From Salinilacihabitans rarus (GTDB lineage Archaea > Halobacteriota > Halobacteria > Halobacteriales > Natrialbaceae): 64,000 bases of DNA. Position numbers and translations under genes: made by a program. Under the pieces are notes generated by a model that did not search any database, was not told the origin of the DNA, and worked only from the letters and a program-made list of their open reading frames with translations. Shown in pieces: positions 16,866-24,742 of the stretch. Positions within the stretch are counted from its first letter, which is position 1. Every line of letters begins with the position of its first letter. The stretch is from assembly GCF_024296665.1 (NCBI RefSeq), contig NZ_CP100762.1:1736001-1800000 (forward strand), in the 5' to 3' direction.

Positions 16866-18494
16866 ATGAACCATCCGGGATCGGCCGAAACGGGGGACCC
16901 CGGCGAGGGGACGGCGGGCGGGGGCGACCTCGCGGTCTACCTCGACGGGATCACGAAACGCTTCCCGGGCGTCGTGGCGAACGACGAGGTCGACCTCCGC
17001 GTCGAGCGGGGGACCGTCCACGCCCTGCTCGGCGAGAACGGCGCGGGAAAGACGACGCTGATGAACGTCCTCTACGGGCTGTACGAGCCCAACGAGGGGC
17101 GGGTCGTCGTCGACGGCGTCGAGCGCGAGTTCGAGACGCCGCGGGACGCCATCGACGCCGGCGTCGGCATGATCCACCAGCACTTCATGCTGGTCGACAC
17201 GATGACCGTCGCCGAGAACATCGCGCTCGGCAACGAGCCGCGCAAGTGGTTCGGGCTGGCGGTCGACCGCGAGCGCATCGATCGCGAGATCCGCGAACTC
17301 TGTGACCGGTACGGCTTCTCGGTCGACCCCGACGCGACGGTCGAGGAGTTGAGCGTCGGCGTCCAGCAGCGCGTCGAGATCCTCAAGGCGCTGTACCGCG
17401 GCGCGGACGTCCTCATCCTCGACGAGCCGACGGCCGTGCTCACGCCCCAGGAGGTCGAGGGGCTGTACGCCGTCCTCGAGGAACTCACCGATCAGGGGAA
17501 GACGGTCATCTTCATCACGCACAAACTCGGCGAGGCGACTCACGCGGCCGACGAGATCACCGTCCTGCGCGACGGCCGGTCGGTCGGCACGGTCGACCCC
17601 GCGGGGACGACCCACGAGGAACTGGCCGAACTCATGGTCGGCCGGGAGATCATCCTCGAAGTCGAGGCCGACCCGGTCGACGCCGGCCGGCCGGTCCTCG
17701 AAGCGAGCGCGCTGTCGGTCGAGGACGACCGCGGCGTCGAGGCCGTCTCCGGGATCGACCTCGAGGTCCGCGCCGGCGAGATATTCGGCATCGCGGGCGT
17801 CGACGGCAACGGACAGGCCGAGTTGATCGAGGCGATCACGGGGCTGTGTACCCCCGACGGGGGGACGGTCCGCTTCCTCGGCGAGGACGTCACCGACTGG
17901 CCGCGCCGCCGGCGCATCGACGCCGGCATGGCCTACATTCCGGAGGACCGCCACGAGCGCGGGCTCGTCATGTCCTTCGACCTCGTCGAGAACGGCATCC
18001 TCGGCAGCCAGCGCTCGCCGCCGTTCGCCGACGGCGGCCGGATCGACTGGGACGGCGCGCGGACCCACGCCGAGGAGATCATCGAGACCTACGACGTCCG
18101 TCCGCCGAACGCCGACGGCGACGCCCAGTCGTTCTCCGGGGGCAACCAGCAGAAGTTCATCGTCGGCCGCGAGTTCGAACGCGACCCCGAACTCGTCGTC
18201 GCGACCCACCCGACCCGCGGGGTCGACGTCGGGTCGACGGAGTTCATCCACGACCGCCTGCTCGACCTCCGGCGCGAGGGGACGGCGATCCTGCTCGTCT
18301 CCTCGAAACTCGACGAGGTGCGAGGGCTCTCGGACCGCCTCGCGGTCATCCACGAGGGCGAGTTCGTCGACGTGGCCGACCCCGACGCCGTCACCGAGGA
18401 GGACCTCGGACTCCTGATGGCCGGGGAGCGTCCCGAGAGGCGGGAACGCGAGGTGTCGCCCGCAGACGCCACGTTCCGGGGTGAGGACCGATGA
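16866..18494 (+). CDS. Nucleoside ABC importer ATPase (two ABC domains)
   Basis: A 542-residue tandem ABC protein of the sugar/nucleoside importer type. The first domain has Walker A GENGAGKTT (about residue 56), signature LSVGVQQRVEI and Walker B VLILDEPTAVLTPQE. The second has the usual degenerate Walker A (VDGNGQAELIEAI), signature FSGGNQQKFIVGRE and ATHPTRGVDVGS. A second catalytically weak site is normal for this family. It begins 6 bp after the binding protein and overlaps the next permease by 4 bp. Confidence 0.93.
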   Translation: MNHPGSAETGDPGEGTAGGGDLAVYLDGITKRFPGVVANDEVDLRVERGTVHALLGENGAGKTTLMNVLYGLYEPNEGRVVVDGVEREFETPRDAIDAGVGMIHQHFMLVDTMTVAENIALGNEPRKWFGLAVDRERIDREIRELCDRYGFSVDPDATVEELSVGVQQRVEILKALYRGADVLILDEPTAVLTPQEVEGLYAVLEELTDQGKTVIFITHKLGEATHAADEITVLRDGRSVGTVDPAGTTHEELAELMVGREIILEVEADPVDAGRPVLEASALSVEDDRGVEAVSGIDLEVRAGEIFGIAGVDGNGQAELIEAITGLCTPDGGTVRFLGEDVTDWPRRRRIDAGMAYIPEDRHERGLVMSFDLVENGILGSQRSPPFADGGRIDWDGARTHAEEIIETYDVRPPNADGDAQSFSGGNQQKFIVGREFERDPELVVATHPTRGVDVGSTEFIHDRLLDLRREGTAILLVSSKLDEVRGLSDRLAVIHEGEFVDVADPDAVTEEDLGLLMAGERPERREREVSPADATFRGEDR

Positions 18495-19723
18495 GGGACG
18501 ACCTCGAGGTGCTGCTCGAACGCCTCGTCCACGCGTCGGTGTTCGAACGCATCGTCATCAGCGTCGCGGCGCTGTTCGCCGCGATCGTCGTCGGGGGCGT
18601 CCTCGTGTTCGTCTCCGGCGGCTTCGCCTCCTGTCGGACAGGGCTCGACCTCGCCGGCTGGACGTTCTGTTACAACCCGATGCAGGTCTACTACGAACTG
18701 TTCCTCGGCGCGCTCGGCCACCCGCTGGAGGGGGGCTGGCACCCGCTGAACTACGACATGGCGACGACGCTGCGGGAGACGACGCTGCTGATCTTCGCGG
18801 GGCTGTCGGTCGCCGTCGCGTTCCGCGCGGGCCTTTTCAACATCGGGACCCAGGGACAACTCGTCGTCGGCGGCCTCGCGACGGCGGTGACGGTGCTCTA
18901 CGCCGCGGCGATCGTTCCCGCGGGCTTCGTCGGGACGCTCGTCCTCGTCCCGATCGGGGTCGCCGCCGGCGCGCTCTTCGGCGGGCTCTTCGGGGCGATC
19001 CCCGGCGTGTTGAAGGCCTACGCCGACGCCAACGAGGTCATCACGACGATCATGCTCAACTTCGTCGCGGCCGGCATCACGTCGACGCTGCTCTCCTGGC
19101 GGTTCCAGGACCCCGACAGCGCGAACCCACAGACCGCGCGCGTCCCGGAGTACGCCGAGATTCCGACCATCCCGTACGTCGGCTTCGACGTCCGGATGGA
19201 CTTCTCGCTGCTCGCGCTCGGGTTCGCCGTCGTGCTCATGGTCGCCGTCGCGTGGATGCTCGCGCGTACCTCGTTCGGCTACGAGCTACGCACCAGCGGC
19301 ATCCAGCCGGAGGCGGCCGCCTACGGCGGCGTCGCCGAGAAGCGCATGATCGTTTCGAGCATGACCCTCTCGGGCGCGCTCGGCGGGGTCGCCGGCGCGT
19401 TCTGGGTGCTGATGCAACACGGCCGCTGGCTCGAGAACGTCCCGCCGATCGGGTTCGACGGCATCGCCGTCTCGATCCTCGCGGGCAACAACCCGCTCGG
19501 GGTCGGCGCCGCCGCGTTCCTCTTCGGCGTCCTCTCCAGCGGGTCGCGCTCGATCGGCACCGCGACGAACGTCCCGCCGGAACTGGTCGGCGTCCTCTCC
19601 GGGCTCCTCATCCTGTTCGTCGCGATGCCCGAGTTCTTCCGGATGATCGGGGGTCGCTACCTCGACCTCGGGGCCGAGCGTCCGGCCCGGGCCGACGGCG
19701 CCGGAGGTGCTGACGATGATTGA
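18491..19723 (+). CDS. Nucleoside ABC importer permease 1
   Basis: A 410-residue multi-spanning permease of the BPD_transp_2 type (LivM/RbsC-like). Hydrophobic segments alternate with the family motifs FRAGLFNIGTQGQLVVGGLATAV, DANEVITTIMLNFVAAGI and GIAVSILAGNNPLGVGAAAFLFGVL. An N-terminal cytoplasmic 25 residues precede the first span. The start overlaps the ATPase stop (ATGA), and the C-terminus overlaps the second permease. This is the longer of the pair, as usual for BMP-linked importers. Confidence 0.92.
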   Translation: MRDDLEVLLERLVHASVFERIVISVAALFAAIVVGGVLVFVSGGFASCRTGLDLAGWTFCYNPMQVYYELFLGALGHPLEGGWHPLNYDMATTLRETTLLIFAGLSVAVAFRAGLFNIGTQGQLVVGGLATAVTVLYAAAIVPAGFVGTLVLVPIGVAAGALFGGLFGAIPGVLKAYADANEVITTIMLNFVAAGITSTLLSWRFQDPDSANPQTARVPEYAEIPTIPYVGFDVRMDFSLLALGFAVVLMVAVAWMLARTSFGYELRTSGIQPEAAAYGGVAEKRMIVSSMTLSGALGGVAGAFWVLMQHGRWLENVPPIGFDGIAVSILAGNNPLGVGAAAFLFGVLSSGSRSIGTATNVPPELVGVLSGLLILFVAMPEFFRMIGGRYLDLGAERPARADGAGGADDD

Positions 19724-20783
19724 CGGCCTCTCGCGCCGGCGCGTCGGCGGGGGCCTCGCCGTCGTCGTCGCGCTCTGGCTCGTCGCCGCCGTCGCGTTCC
19801 CCGACTCGTGGGCACGCGCGCTGCTCGGCGTCGTCGCCAGCCCGAGTACGCACACGGCGACGCTGCGTCTCGCCGTGCCCATCGCGCTGGCGGCCATCGG
19901 CGGCATCTTCGCCGAGAAGAGCGGCGTCATCAACATCGGCATCGAGGGGCTGTTGATCGTCTCGGCGTTCTCGGCGATCCTCGTCACCTACTGGCTGGGC
20001 GCCGGCGAGTCGACGCTGCTCGTCTCTCACCACTGGTGGGGCTTTGCCGCCGGCGTGCTCGCGAGCACGCTGTTCGCGCTGGTGTTCGCGGTCGTCTGCA
20101 TCGAGTTCAAGGCCGACCAGATCATCGCCGGCCTCGCGGTGTGGCTGATCGCGCTGGGGCTCGCGCCGTTTGCCTCGCGGATCGTCTTCAACAGCCCGAA
20201 CACCGCGGGCGTCGGGCGGTTCCAGAACGTCACGGTGCCGGTGCTCTCGGAGGTTCCGGTCGTGGGCTACCTGCTGTTCGACACCGAGCCGCAGGTGTAC
20301 GTCATGCTCGGCTCGGCCGCCGCCGGCTGGTACCTGCTCTCGCGGACCGCGTTCGGCCGCTGGGTCGTCGCCAGCGGCGAGAACCCGAAGGCACTGGACA
20401 CCGCGGGCGTCGACGTCCGGAAGGTCCGCTACGCGGCGGTGCTCCTCTCGGGCTTCTTCGCCGGCCTCGGCGGCGCCGGCTTCGCCCTCGGCCAACTCGG
20501 CACCTTCGCCGGCGGCGGCGACACCGCCATCGGCGGCCGCGGGTTCATCGCCATCGCGACCTACCTGTTCGCGAACTACCACCCGATCGGCGCGCTCGCC
20601 GGCTCGTTCCTCTTTGCCGGCCTCGACGCGATCCAGCTTCGCCTGCAGAACCTCGGCTACGCCGTCCCGACGGAACTCATCCGCACCATCCCGTACGTGA
20701 CGGTCGTCGTCGTGCTCGTCTTCGTCGGCAAGACGCGCCTCCCCGAGGCCGCCGGCGAGCACTACGACCCCGGCGAGGACTGA
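19716..20783 (+). CDS. Nucleoside ABC importer permease 2
   Basis: A 355-residue permease paralogous to the preceding one. Motifs are AIGGIFAEKSGVINIGIEGLLIVSAF, EFKADQIIAGLAVWLIALGLAPF and TAIGGRGFIAIATYLFANYHPIGALAGSFLFAGLDAIQLRLQ. I choose ATG 19716, which follows a strong Shine-Dalgarno-like GGAGGTG (19703-19709) at six bases; a GTG inside that element is the alternative. It overlaps the preceding stop by 8 bp. With the binding protein, ATPase and permease 1 it completes one importer. Confidence 0.92.
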   Translation: MIDGLSRRRVGGGLAVVVALWLVAAVAFPDSWARALLGVVASPSTHTATLRLAVPIALAAIGGIFAEKSGVINIGIEGLLIVSAFSAILVTYWLGAGESTLLVSHHWWGFAAGVLASTLFALVFAVVCIEFKADQIIAGLAVWLIALGLAPFASRIVFNSPNTAGVGRFQNVTVPVLSEVPVVGYLLFDTEPQVYVMLGSAAAGWYLLSRTAFGRWVVASGENPKALDTAGVDVRKVRYAAVLLSGFFAGLGGAGFALGQLGTFAGGGDTAIGGRGFIAIATYLFANYHPIGALAGSFLFAGLDAIQLRLQNLGYAVPTELIRTIPYVTVVVVLVFVGKTRLPEAAGEHYDPGED

Positions 20784-20796
20784 TCGGCGTCGACGC

Positions 20797-21300
20797 TCAC
20801 TCGACGTCGAGGGTCCCGCCGCAGTCGGGACAGACGAAGTCCGCGTCCCCCCGCGAGAGCCGCATGGCCTCCCGGCCGCAGTCGGGACACGAGACGTCCC
20901 GGCCGTCCAGCGCCGGAATCCGGGCGATGCGCACGTCCTCGCTGTCCCGCGGCGCGCCCAGCGCGAGCGCGACGACGCGCCCGTCGCCGTCGTTCCGGCC
21001 GGTCTGGAACTCGCCGGGGGCAAAGCGGATCGCCTCGTTCTCGCCGACGACGACCTCGCGGGTCTCGTCCTCGTCGCTCGCGCGCGTCTCGAACGTCGCC
21101 TCGCCTTCGAGGACGACGAACACCTCCTCCTGGTCGGCGTGGGCGTGCAGCGACCCGCTGAACCGCTCGCCGGGATCGAGGGCGTAGCGAACGATCGCGA
21201 GGTCGGCGGCGTTGAGCGGCCCGGTCAACGCCCGGCGGTCGGCGTGGAGGTCGTCGTCGTACGGGTCCGGGTCCACGTCGCTGATCGAAACCTTCCGCAT
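20797..21300 (-). CDS. Cupin protein with C-terminal zinc ribbon
   Basis: A 167-residue protein. Residues 25-115 are a cupin barrel (HAHADQEEVFVVLEGEATFE with the His/His/Glu metal ligands, then GENEAIRFAPGEFQTGRN). The last 35 residues form a CxxC-x16-CxxC zinc ribbon (CPDCGREAMRLSRGDADFVCPDCG). The family occurs across haloarchaea; substrate and activity are unknown. It converges with the importer operon with a 13-bp gap. ATG 21300 is chosen over upstream starts because MRKVSISDVDP matches family N-termini. Confidence 0.82.
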   Translation of the reverse strand: MRKVSISDVDPDPYDDDLHADRRALTGPLNAADLAIVRYALDPGERFSGSLHAHADQEEVFVVLEGEATFETRASDEDETREVVVGENEAIRFAPGEFQTGRNDGDGRVVALALGAPRDSEDVRIARIPALDGRDVSCPDCGREAMRLSRGDADFVCPDCGGTLDVE

Positions 21301-21440
21301 GGGCGCGCGTTCGGGACCCGGGATCAAAGCGCTACTCCCGTCCGCTCCCCCGGCGGGCGACCCGGCGCGTGAGCGGCCGGCGTCCTCGGACGCGGCGGTC
21401 CGTCGGTGCCTTCTTGAGTGCCGTCGGACTACCGGGGGGC

Positions 21441-21827
21441 ATGGACGACCTGATCGAGGCCGCCCGCGACGTCCAGGACCGCGCCCACGTCCCCTACTCC
21501 GGCTACCGCGTCGGCGCCGCCCTCGAAACGGCCGACGGCGAGGTCTACGTCGGCTGCAACCTCGAGAACGCGAACTACAGCAACAGCCTCCACGCCGAGG
21601 AGGTGGCGGTCGCCGAGGCGGTCAAGAACGGCCACCGCGACTTCTCCCGGCTCGCCGTCAGTTCCGACCGCCGGGACGGCGTCACCCCCTGCGGGATGTG
21701 TCGCCAGACCCTCGCCGAGTTCTGCGACGCGGACCTCCTCGTGCTCTGTGACGAGGGCGAGGCGGTAAGCGAGTACACCCTCGGCGAACTGCTCCCGAAC
21801 GCGATCACCGAGGAGATGCTGGATTGA
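21441..21827 (+). CDS. cdd: Cytidine deaminase
   Basis: A 128-residue zinc-dependent deaminase, converting cytidine or deoxycytidine to uridine. HVPYSGYRVGAALET and GCNLENANYSNSLHAEE give the substrate loop and first zinc ligand with proton-shuttle Glu (His51, Glu53). PCGMCRQTLAEF gives Cys84 and Cys87. The length is that of the tetrameric enzymes, which usually have Cys as the first ligand; here it is His, as in the long dimeric type. It lies downstream of the nucleoside importer and upstream of uridine phosphorylase. Confidence 0.95.
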   Translation: MDDLIEAARDVQDRAHVPYSGYRVGAALETADGEVYVGCNLENANYSNSLHAEEVAVAEAVKNGHRDFSRLAVSSDRRDGVTPCGMCRQTLAEFCDADLLVLCDEGEAVSEYTLGELLPNAITEEMLD

Positions 21828-21908
21828 CTCACCGAACGCTGCTCTGCCCAGAATTCGTTGATCTGTCCGGAAAATCCGCCGACGTCCGTCGGAATCGAAC
21901 GAGGGTCG

Positions 21909-22109
21909 TTAATCGCCGGAACCAGCGTCAGCTAACGATCCATAAACGAGGCCGAGAGTGACGACGACGAATCCAAGTATCAAGCCGAGTGCGGCGAAGG
22001 TAGTCCACGTACGGCCATAATTGCCGTAGAGGAGGAGGTCGTGAAAGAGTTTGAAGCCAGAACCCAGCATCAGGGCGATACCGAACAGCATCGGTCTCAC
22101 TCCGTGCAT
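21909..22109 (-). CDS. Small two-span membrane protein
   Basis: A 66-residue protein starting MHGVRPMLFGIALMLGSGF with two hydrophobic helices (MLFGIALMLGSGFKLF and FAALGLILGFVVVTLGLVYGSL) joined by a short polar loop. Base composition is less GC-rich than the neighbours. No family recognised. The 257 bp upstream (22110-22366) holds no gene I can support. Confidence 0.6.
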   Translation of the reverse strand: MHGVRPMLFGIALMLGSGFKLFHDLLLYGNYGRTWTTFAALGLILGFVVVTLGLVYGSLADAGSGD

Positions 22110-22366
22110 GGTTAGTGATCTATTTGTTGTGTTCTTAGGAATGGCGATCGTACAATAACTCTGTCCGGAGTAGATGCGCCCGAGATACAGTGAAAAAACA
22201 TCTAAAGAGCCGAAAGAACGAAAACTTCCGATGTACGAGTGCTTCGTTTCATTCCACGGATTCCACCAATCTGGCCGGACGAACGATAGCCGGGTGTCGC
22301 CGCCGGAGCTAATTCTGTGTCTCGTCTGCGGGAGGTCAGAGGTCCGCCGCCAGAAATTTCTCGCGG

Positions 22367-22795
22367 TCACTCGCCCTCCAGTACGTCTCGCAGAATCGTC
22401 CGGTGACACCGCTTCTTCTCGGTGTTCTCGTAGCAGACGAGCACCAGCGACTCCCCGGATTCGAGGCGCTCGTCGAGCGCCGCGAGCGCCGCGGTCGCCG
22501 CCGGGTCCTCGGCGAGGTGCTCGCGGTAGGCGCGCTCGAACCCGACCCGGTCCCACGCGGCGTTGTGCGCCTCCTCCTCGCAGAACCCCCGCATCTTGAG
22601 GTCCGTCTCGGCCCGCTCGACCGCCGCGAGGAGGTCCTCGGGGGGACCGAGTTCGGGGACGTTCTCGTCGACGGCGGCGTGAAACCACGAGGTGGGTTTG
22701 CGGACGACGCCCACGAGCGTCGCCTCCGGGTCGACCGCCGCGAGGTCGTGGCGGAGCGCGGCGACGTAGGTGTCCGCGAGCGTTCCCCGTGTCAT
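22367..22795 (-). CDS. DUF488-family protein
   Basis: A 142-residue protein matching DUF488: an N-terminal TLADTYVAAL and VGVVRKPTSWF block, and the C-terminal signature LVLVCYENTEKKRCHRTIL with the conserved Cys and CHR. Biochemical role unknown; the family is often annotated as hypothetical. ATG 22795 is set by the match and by a TATA-like element at 22819-22826, which also fits the divergent uridine phosphorylase gene. Confidence 0.82.
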   Translation of the reverse strand: MTRGTLADTYVAALRHDLAAVDPEATLVGVVRKPTSWFHAAVDENVPELGPPEDLLAAVERAETDLKMRGFCEEEAHNAAWDRVGFERAYREHLAEDPAATAALAALDERLESGESLVLVCYENTEKKRCHRTILRDVLEGE

Positions 22796-22818
22796 ACCGG
22801 GGTTACGCCCGCCCTGCA

Positions 22819-22826
22819 TTTATATA
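22819..22826. promoter_or_regulatory. Shared symmetric TATA element between DUF488 gene and udp
   Basis: TTTATATA, which reads TATATAAA on the other strand. It lies 24-31 bp upstream of the DUF488 ATG (22795) and 30-37 bp upstream of the udp ATG (22856). Both distances suit an archaeal TATA box with very short leaders, so one element may serve both directions. Confidence 0.55.
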
Positions 22827-22855
22827 CGGGGGCGGCACCAACGTCCGACTCTCAG

Positions 22856-23677
22856 ATGACCGGGGACAGCGAAGACCCGAACGCCGACGTACAGTACCAC
22901 CTCGAAGTCGCGCCCGACGACGTCGCCGACACCGTGCTCCTGCCGGGCAACCCCGAGCGGATCGAGAAGATCGTCTCCGTCTGGGACGACCACGAGGAGC
23001 GGGCCCACCACCGGGAGTACCGGACGGCGACGGGCACCTACGAGGGGACGCCGATCAGCGTGACGTCGACGGGCATCGGCAGCCCCTCGGCGGCCATCGC
23101 CGTCGAGGAACTCGCACGGGTCGGCGTCGACACCTTCGTCCGGGTCGGCTCCTGCGGGGCGATCCAGCCCGAGATGGACGTCGGCGACCTCGTGATCACG
23201 ACCGGCGCGGTCCGACAGGAGGGCACCAGCGACGAGTACGTCCGCGAGGACTACCCCGCGGCCGCCGACTACGAGGTCGTCACGGCGCTGGTCGCCGCCG
23301 CCGAGCGCCTCGGCTACGACTACCACACCGGCGTGACGATGAGCGCAGACTCCTTCTACGCCGGCCAGGGCCGCCCCGGATTCGACGGCTTCGAGGCCGC
23401 CGGCGCGGCGGCCCTGCTCGACGAACTCCGCGAGGCGAACGTCGCGAACATCGAGATGGAGGCCAGCGCCATCCTCACGATCGCGAACGTCTACGGCCTC
23501 CGTGCGGGCGCGGTTTGTACGGTGTACGCCAACCGCGAGACCGGCGAGTTCCGCACCGAGGGCGAGTCGCGGGCCGCCGAGACCGCCTCGCTTGCGACCC
23601 ACCTGCTCGCGCGGATGGACGCGGTGAAACGCGAGGCGGGCGTCGACCGGTGGCACGCGGGCCTCTCGGTCGAGTGA
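22856..23677 (+). CDS. udp: Uridine phosphorylase
   Basis: A 273-residue nucleoside phosphorylase of the PNP/UDP family, splitting uridine with phosphate into uracil and ribose 1-phosphate. Key blocks are VLLPGNPERIEKI at the N-terminus, TGIGSPSAAIAVEELARVGVDTFVRVGSCGAIQ, and NIEMEASAILTIANVYGLRAGAVCTVYANR, where the Glu contacts ribose. Together with cdd and the BMP importer it forms a pyrimidine nucleoside salvage route. ATG 22856 is preceded by a TATA-like TTTATATA. Confidence 0.93.
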   Translation: MTGDSEDPNADVQYHLEVAPDDVADTVLLPGNPERIEKIVSVWDDHEERAHHREYRTATGTYEGTPISVTSTGIGSPSAAIAVEELARVGVDTFVRVGSCGAIQPEMDVGDLVITTGAVRQEGTSDEYVREDYPAAADYEVVTALVAAAERLGYDYHTGVTMSADSFYAGQGRPGFDGFEAAGAAALLDELREANVANIEMEASAILTIANVYGLRAGAVCTVYANRETGEFRTEGESRAAETASLATHLLARMDAVKREAGVDRWHAGLSVE

Positions 23678-23756
23678 CCCCGAGGACGCCCTCGCCCGTT
23701 CCTATCCGGTGGGAATCATAGGCCGACACTTGCCCTCGACGGCCCGATTCTCGACC

Positions 23757-24377
23757 ATGTCTAGCCAGGGGGGAACCGAAATAGCTCCAGCGAACCGCGA
23801 CGACCGTCGGGACCTCCGGGCCGAGATCCGATTCGACGTCAACCGGTCCGACTGTCCGCTCGCGGCGACCGGCGACGAGGACGTCCTCACACACCAGATC
23901 ATCGAGGACGTCTGTTACGTCGTCTCCGACGCGGCTGACGACGATCCGTCGGTGCGACAGACGGGAACGGTGATGGACGGCTGCTGTCCCTGTTCGATCT
24001 TCCGTCACCACGGCTGTGTCCCGGTTCTCACCTCGGTCGACGGCGACACCGTGGTCGTGACGACGTACCTCTCCGATCGGGCGTCGCTGCGGTCGCTGGT
24101 CGACGAGTTGCGGACGGTGGTCGACGGCGTCTCCCTGCGACGGCTCACCGGGCCGACCGGGGGCGAGTTCTCGGACGTACGCTCGGCGAACCTCTCGCTG
24201 TTGAGCGAGATCGAACGGGAGACGCTGACGCGGGCGATCGAGGCGGGGTACTACGACGACCCCCGCCGGATCGAGTTCGGCACCCTCGCGCAGCGTCTCG
24301 ACGTGTCGAAGCCGACGCTCTCCCAGCGGCTCCGCTCGGCGGAGTCGAAACTGCTGCTCGACCTTCTCGGGGAGTGA
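23757..24377 (+). CDS. dmsR: Bat-type HTH regulator, DmsR-like
   Basis: A 206-residue regulator. The N-terminal domain carries a Cys-rich redox-looking set: RSDCPLAATGDEDVL near residue 33 and MDGCCPCSIFRHHGCVPVL near residue 80. The C-terminal 55 residues are the bat-type HTH_10: LSLLSEIERETLTRAIEAGYYDDPRRIEFGTLAQRLDVSKPTLSQRLRSAESKLL. In Halobacterium and Haloferax, DmsR with this architecture activates the DMSO reductase operon under anoxia. It directly precedes the first dms operon on the same strand with its own spacing of 107 bp. Confidence 0.85.
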   Translation: MSSQGGTEIAPANRDDRRDLRAEIRFDVNRSDCPLAATGDEDVLTHQIIEDVCYVVSDAADDDPSVRQTGTVMDGCCPCSIFRHHGCVPVLTSVDGDTVVVTTYLSDRASLRSLVDELRTVVDGVSLRRLTGPTGGEFSDVRSANLSLLSEIERETLTRAIEAGYYDDPRRIEFGTLAQRLDVSKPTLSQRLRSAESKLLLDLLGE

Positions 24378-24412
24378 CGCCCCGCAGTCGCGCTCGGCCG
24401 GTCAGGGGACCG

Positions 24413-24420
24413 TTATAAAG
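24413..24420 (+). promoter_or_regulatory. TATA-like element of dms operon 1
   Basis: TTATAAAG, 65-72 bp upstream of the first operon ATG at 24485. The second dms operon has the nearly identical TTATAAAT at a similar distance, supporting a conserved regulated promoter with a leader of about 40 bases. Confidence 0.6.
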
Positions 24421-24484
24421 AGGGCAACTGTTCGCACTCGCTGGTTCGGCCGACGGGTACCTACCGTACTGTAGAGGTGTCACG

Positions 24485-24742
24485 ATGGACGACGTAGACG
24501 ATCGGATGACGGACGAGGAAGCGGTCGGGGTCGACGCCGACACGTGGGAGGACGCGGCCGACGAGATTCTCGCGGACGGCCCGTACGATTCCGAACTCGG
24601 CAAGCGAATGAGTCGGGACGCCGTCCGGGTCAGCATCGGACGGATGTCCGAGACGGAGTTCCACGAGAAGTACCACGAGGACGTCCTCGCGGAGTTCGGC
24701 GTCGACGAGCGCCCGACCGGGCCGGGGGGCGCCGATGAGTGA
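24485..24742 (+). CDS. Small acidic protein heading dms operon 1
   Basis: An 85-residue acidic protein without Cys. The C-terminal half reads SELGKRMSRDAVRVSIGRMSETEFHEKYHEDVLAEFGVDERP, a short segment I associate with haloarchaeal molybdoenzyme operons, where it can precede ferredoxin-like domains; no iron-sulfur ligands are present here. A GAGGTG element precedes ATG 24485. It overlaps dmsA by 8 bp, so it is part of the operon and occupies the position called dmsE in Halobacterium. I cannot tell whether it is a homologue. Possible assembly or anchoring role. Confidence 0.7.
   Translation: MDDVDDRMTDEEAVGVDADTWEDAADEILADGPYDSELGKRMSRDAVRVSIGRMSETEFHEKYHEDVLAEFGVDERPTGPGGADE

Noticed and set aside
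15789-18353. An 854-codon minus-strand open frame
   Set aside because: It covers the BMP lipoprotein and ABC ATPase genes in antisense phase; the plus strand has all expected motifs.
22174-22599. A 141-codon plus-strand frame between cdd and udp
   Set aside because: The second half is antisense to the DUF488 gene and the first half has no family-like sequence or plausible promoter spacing.
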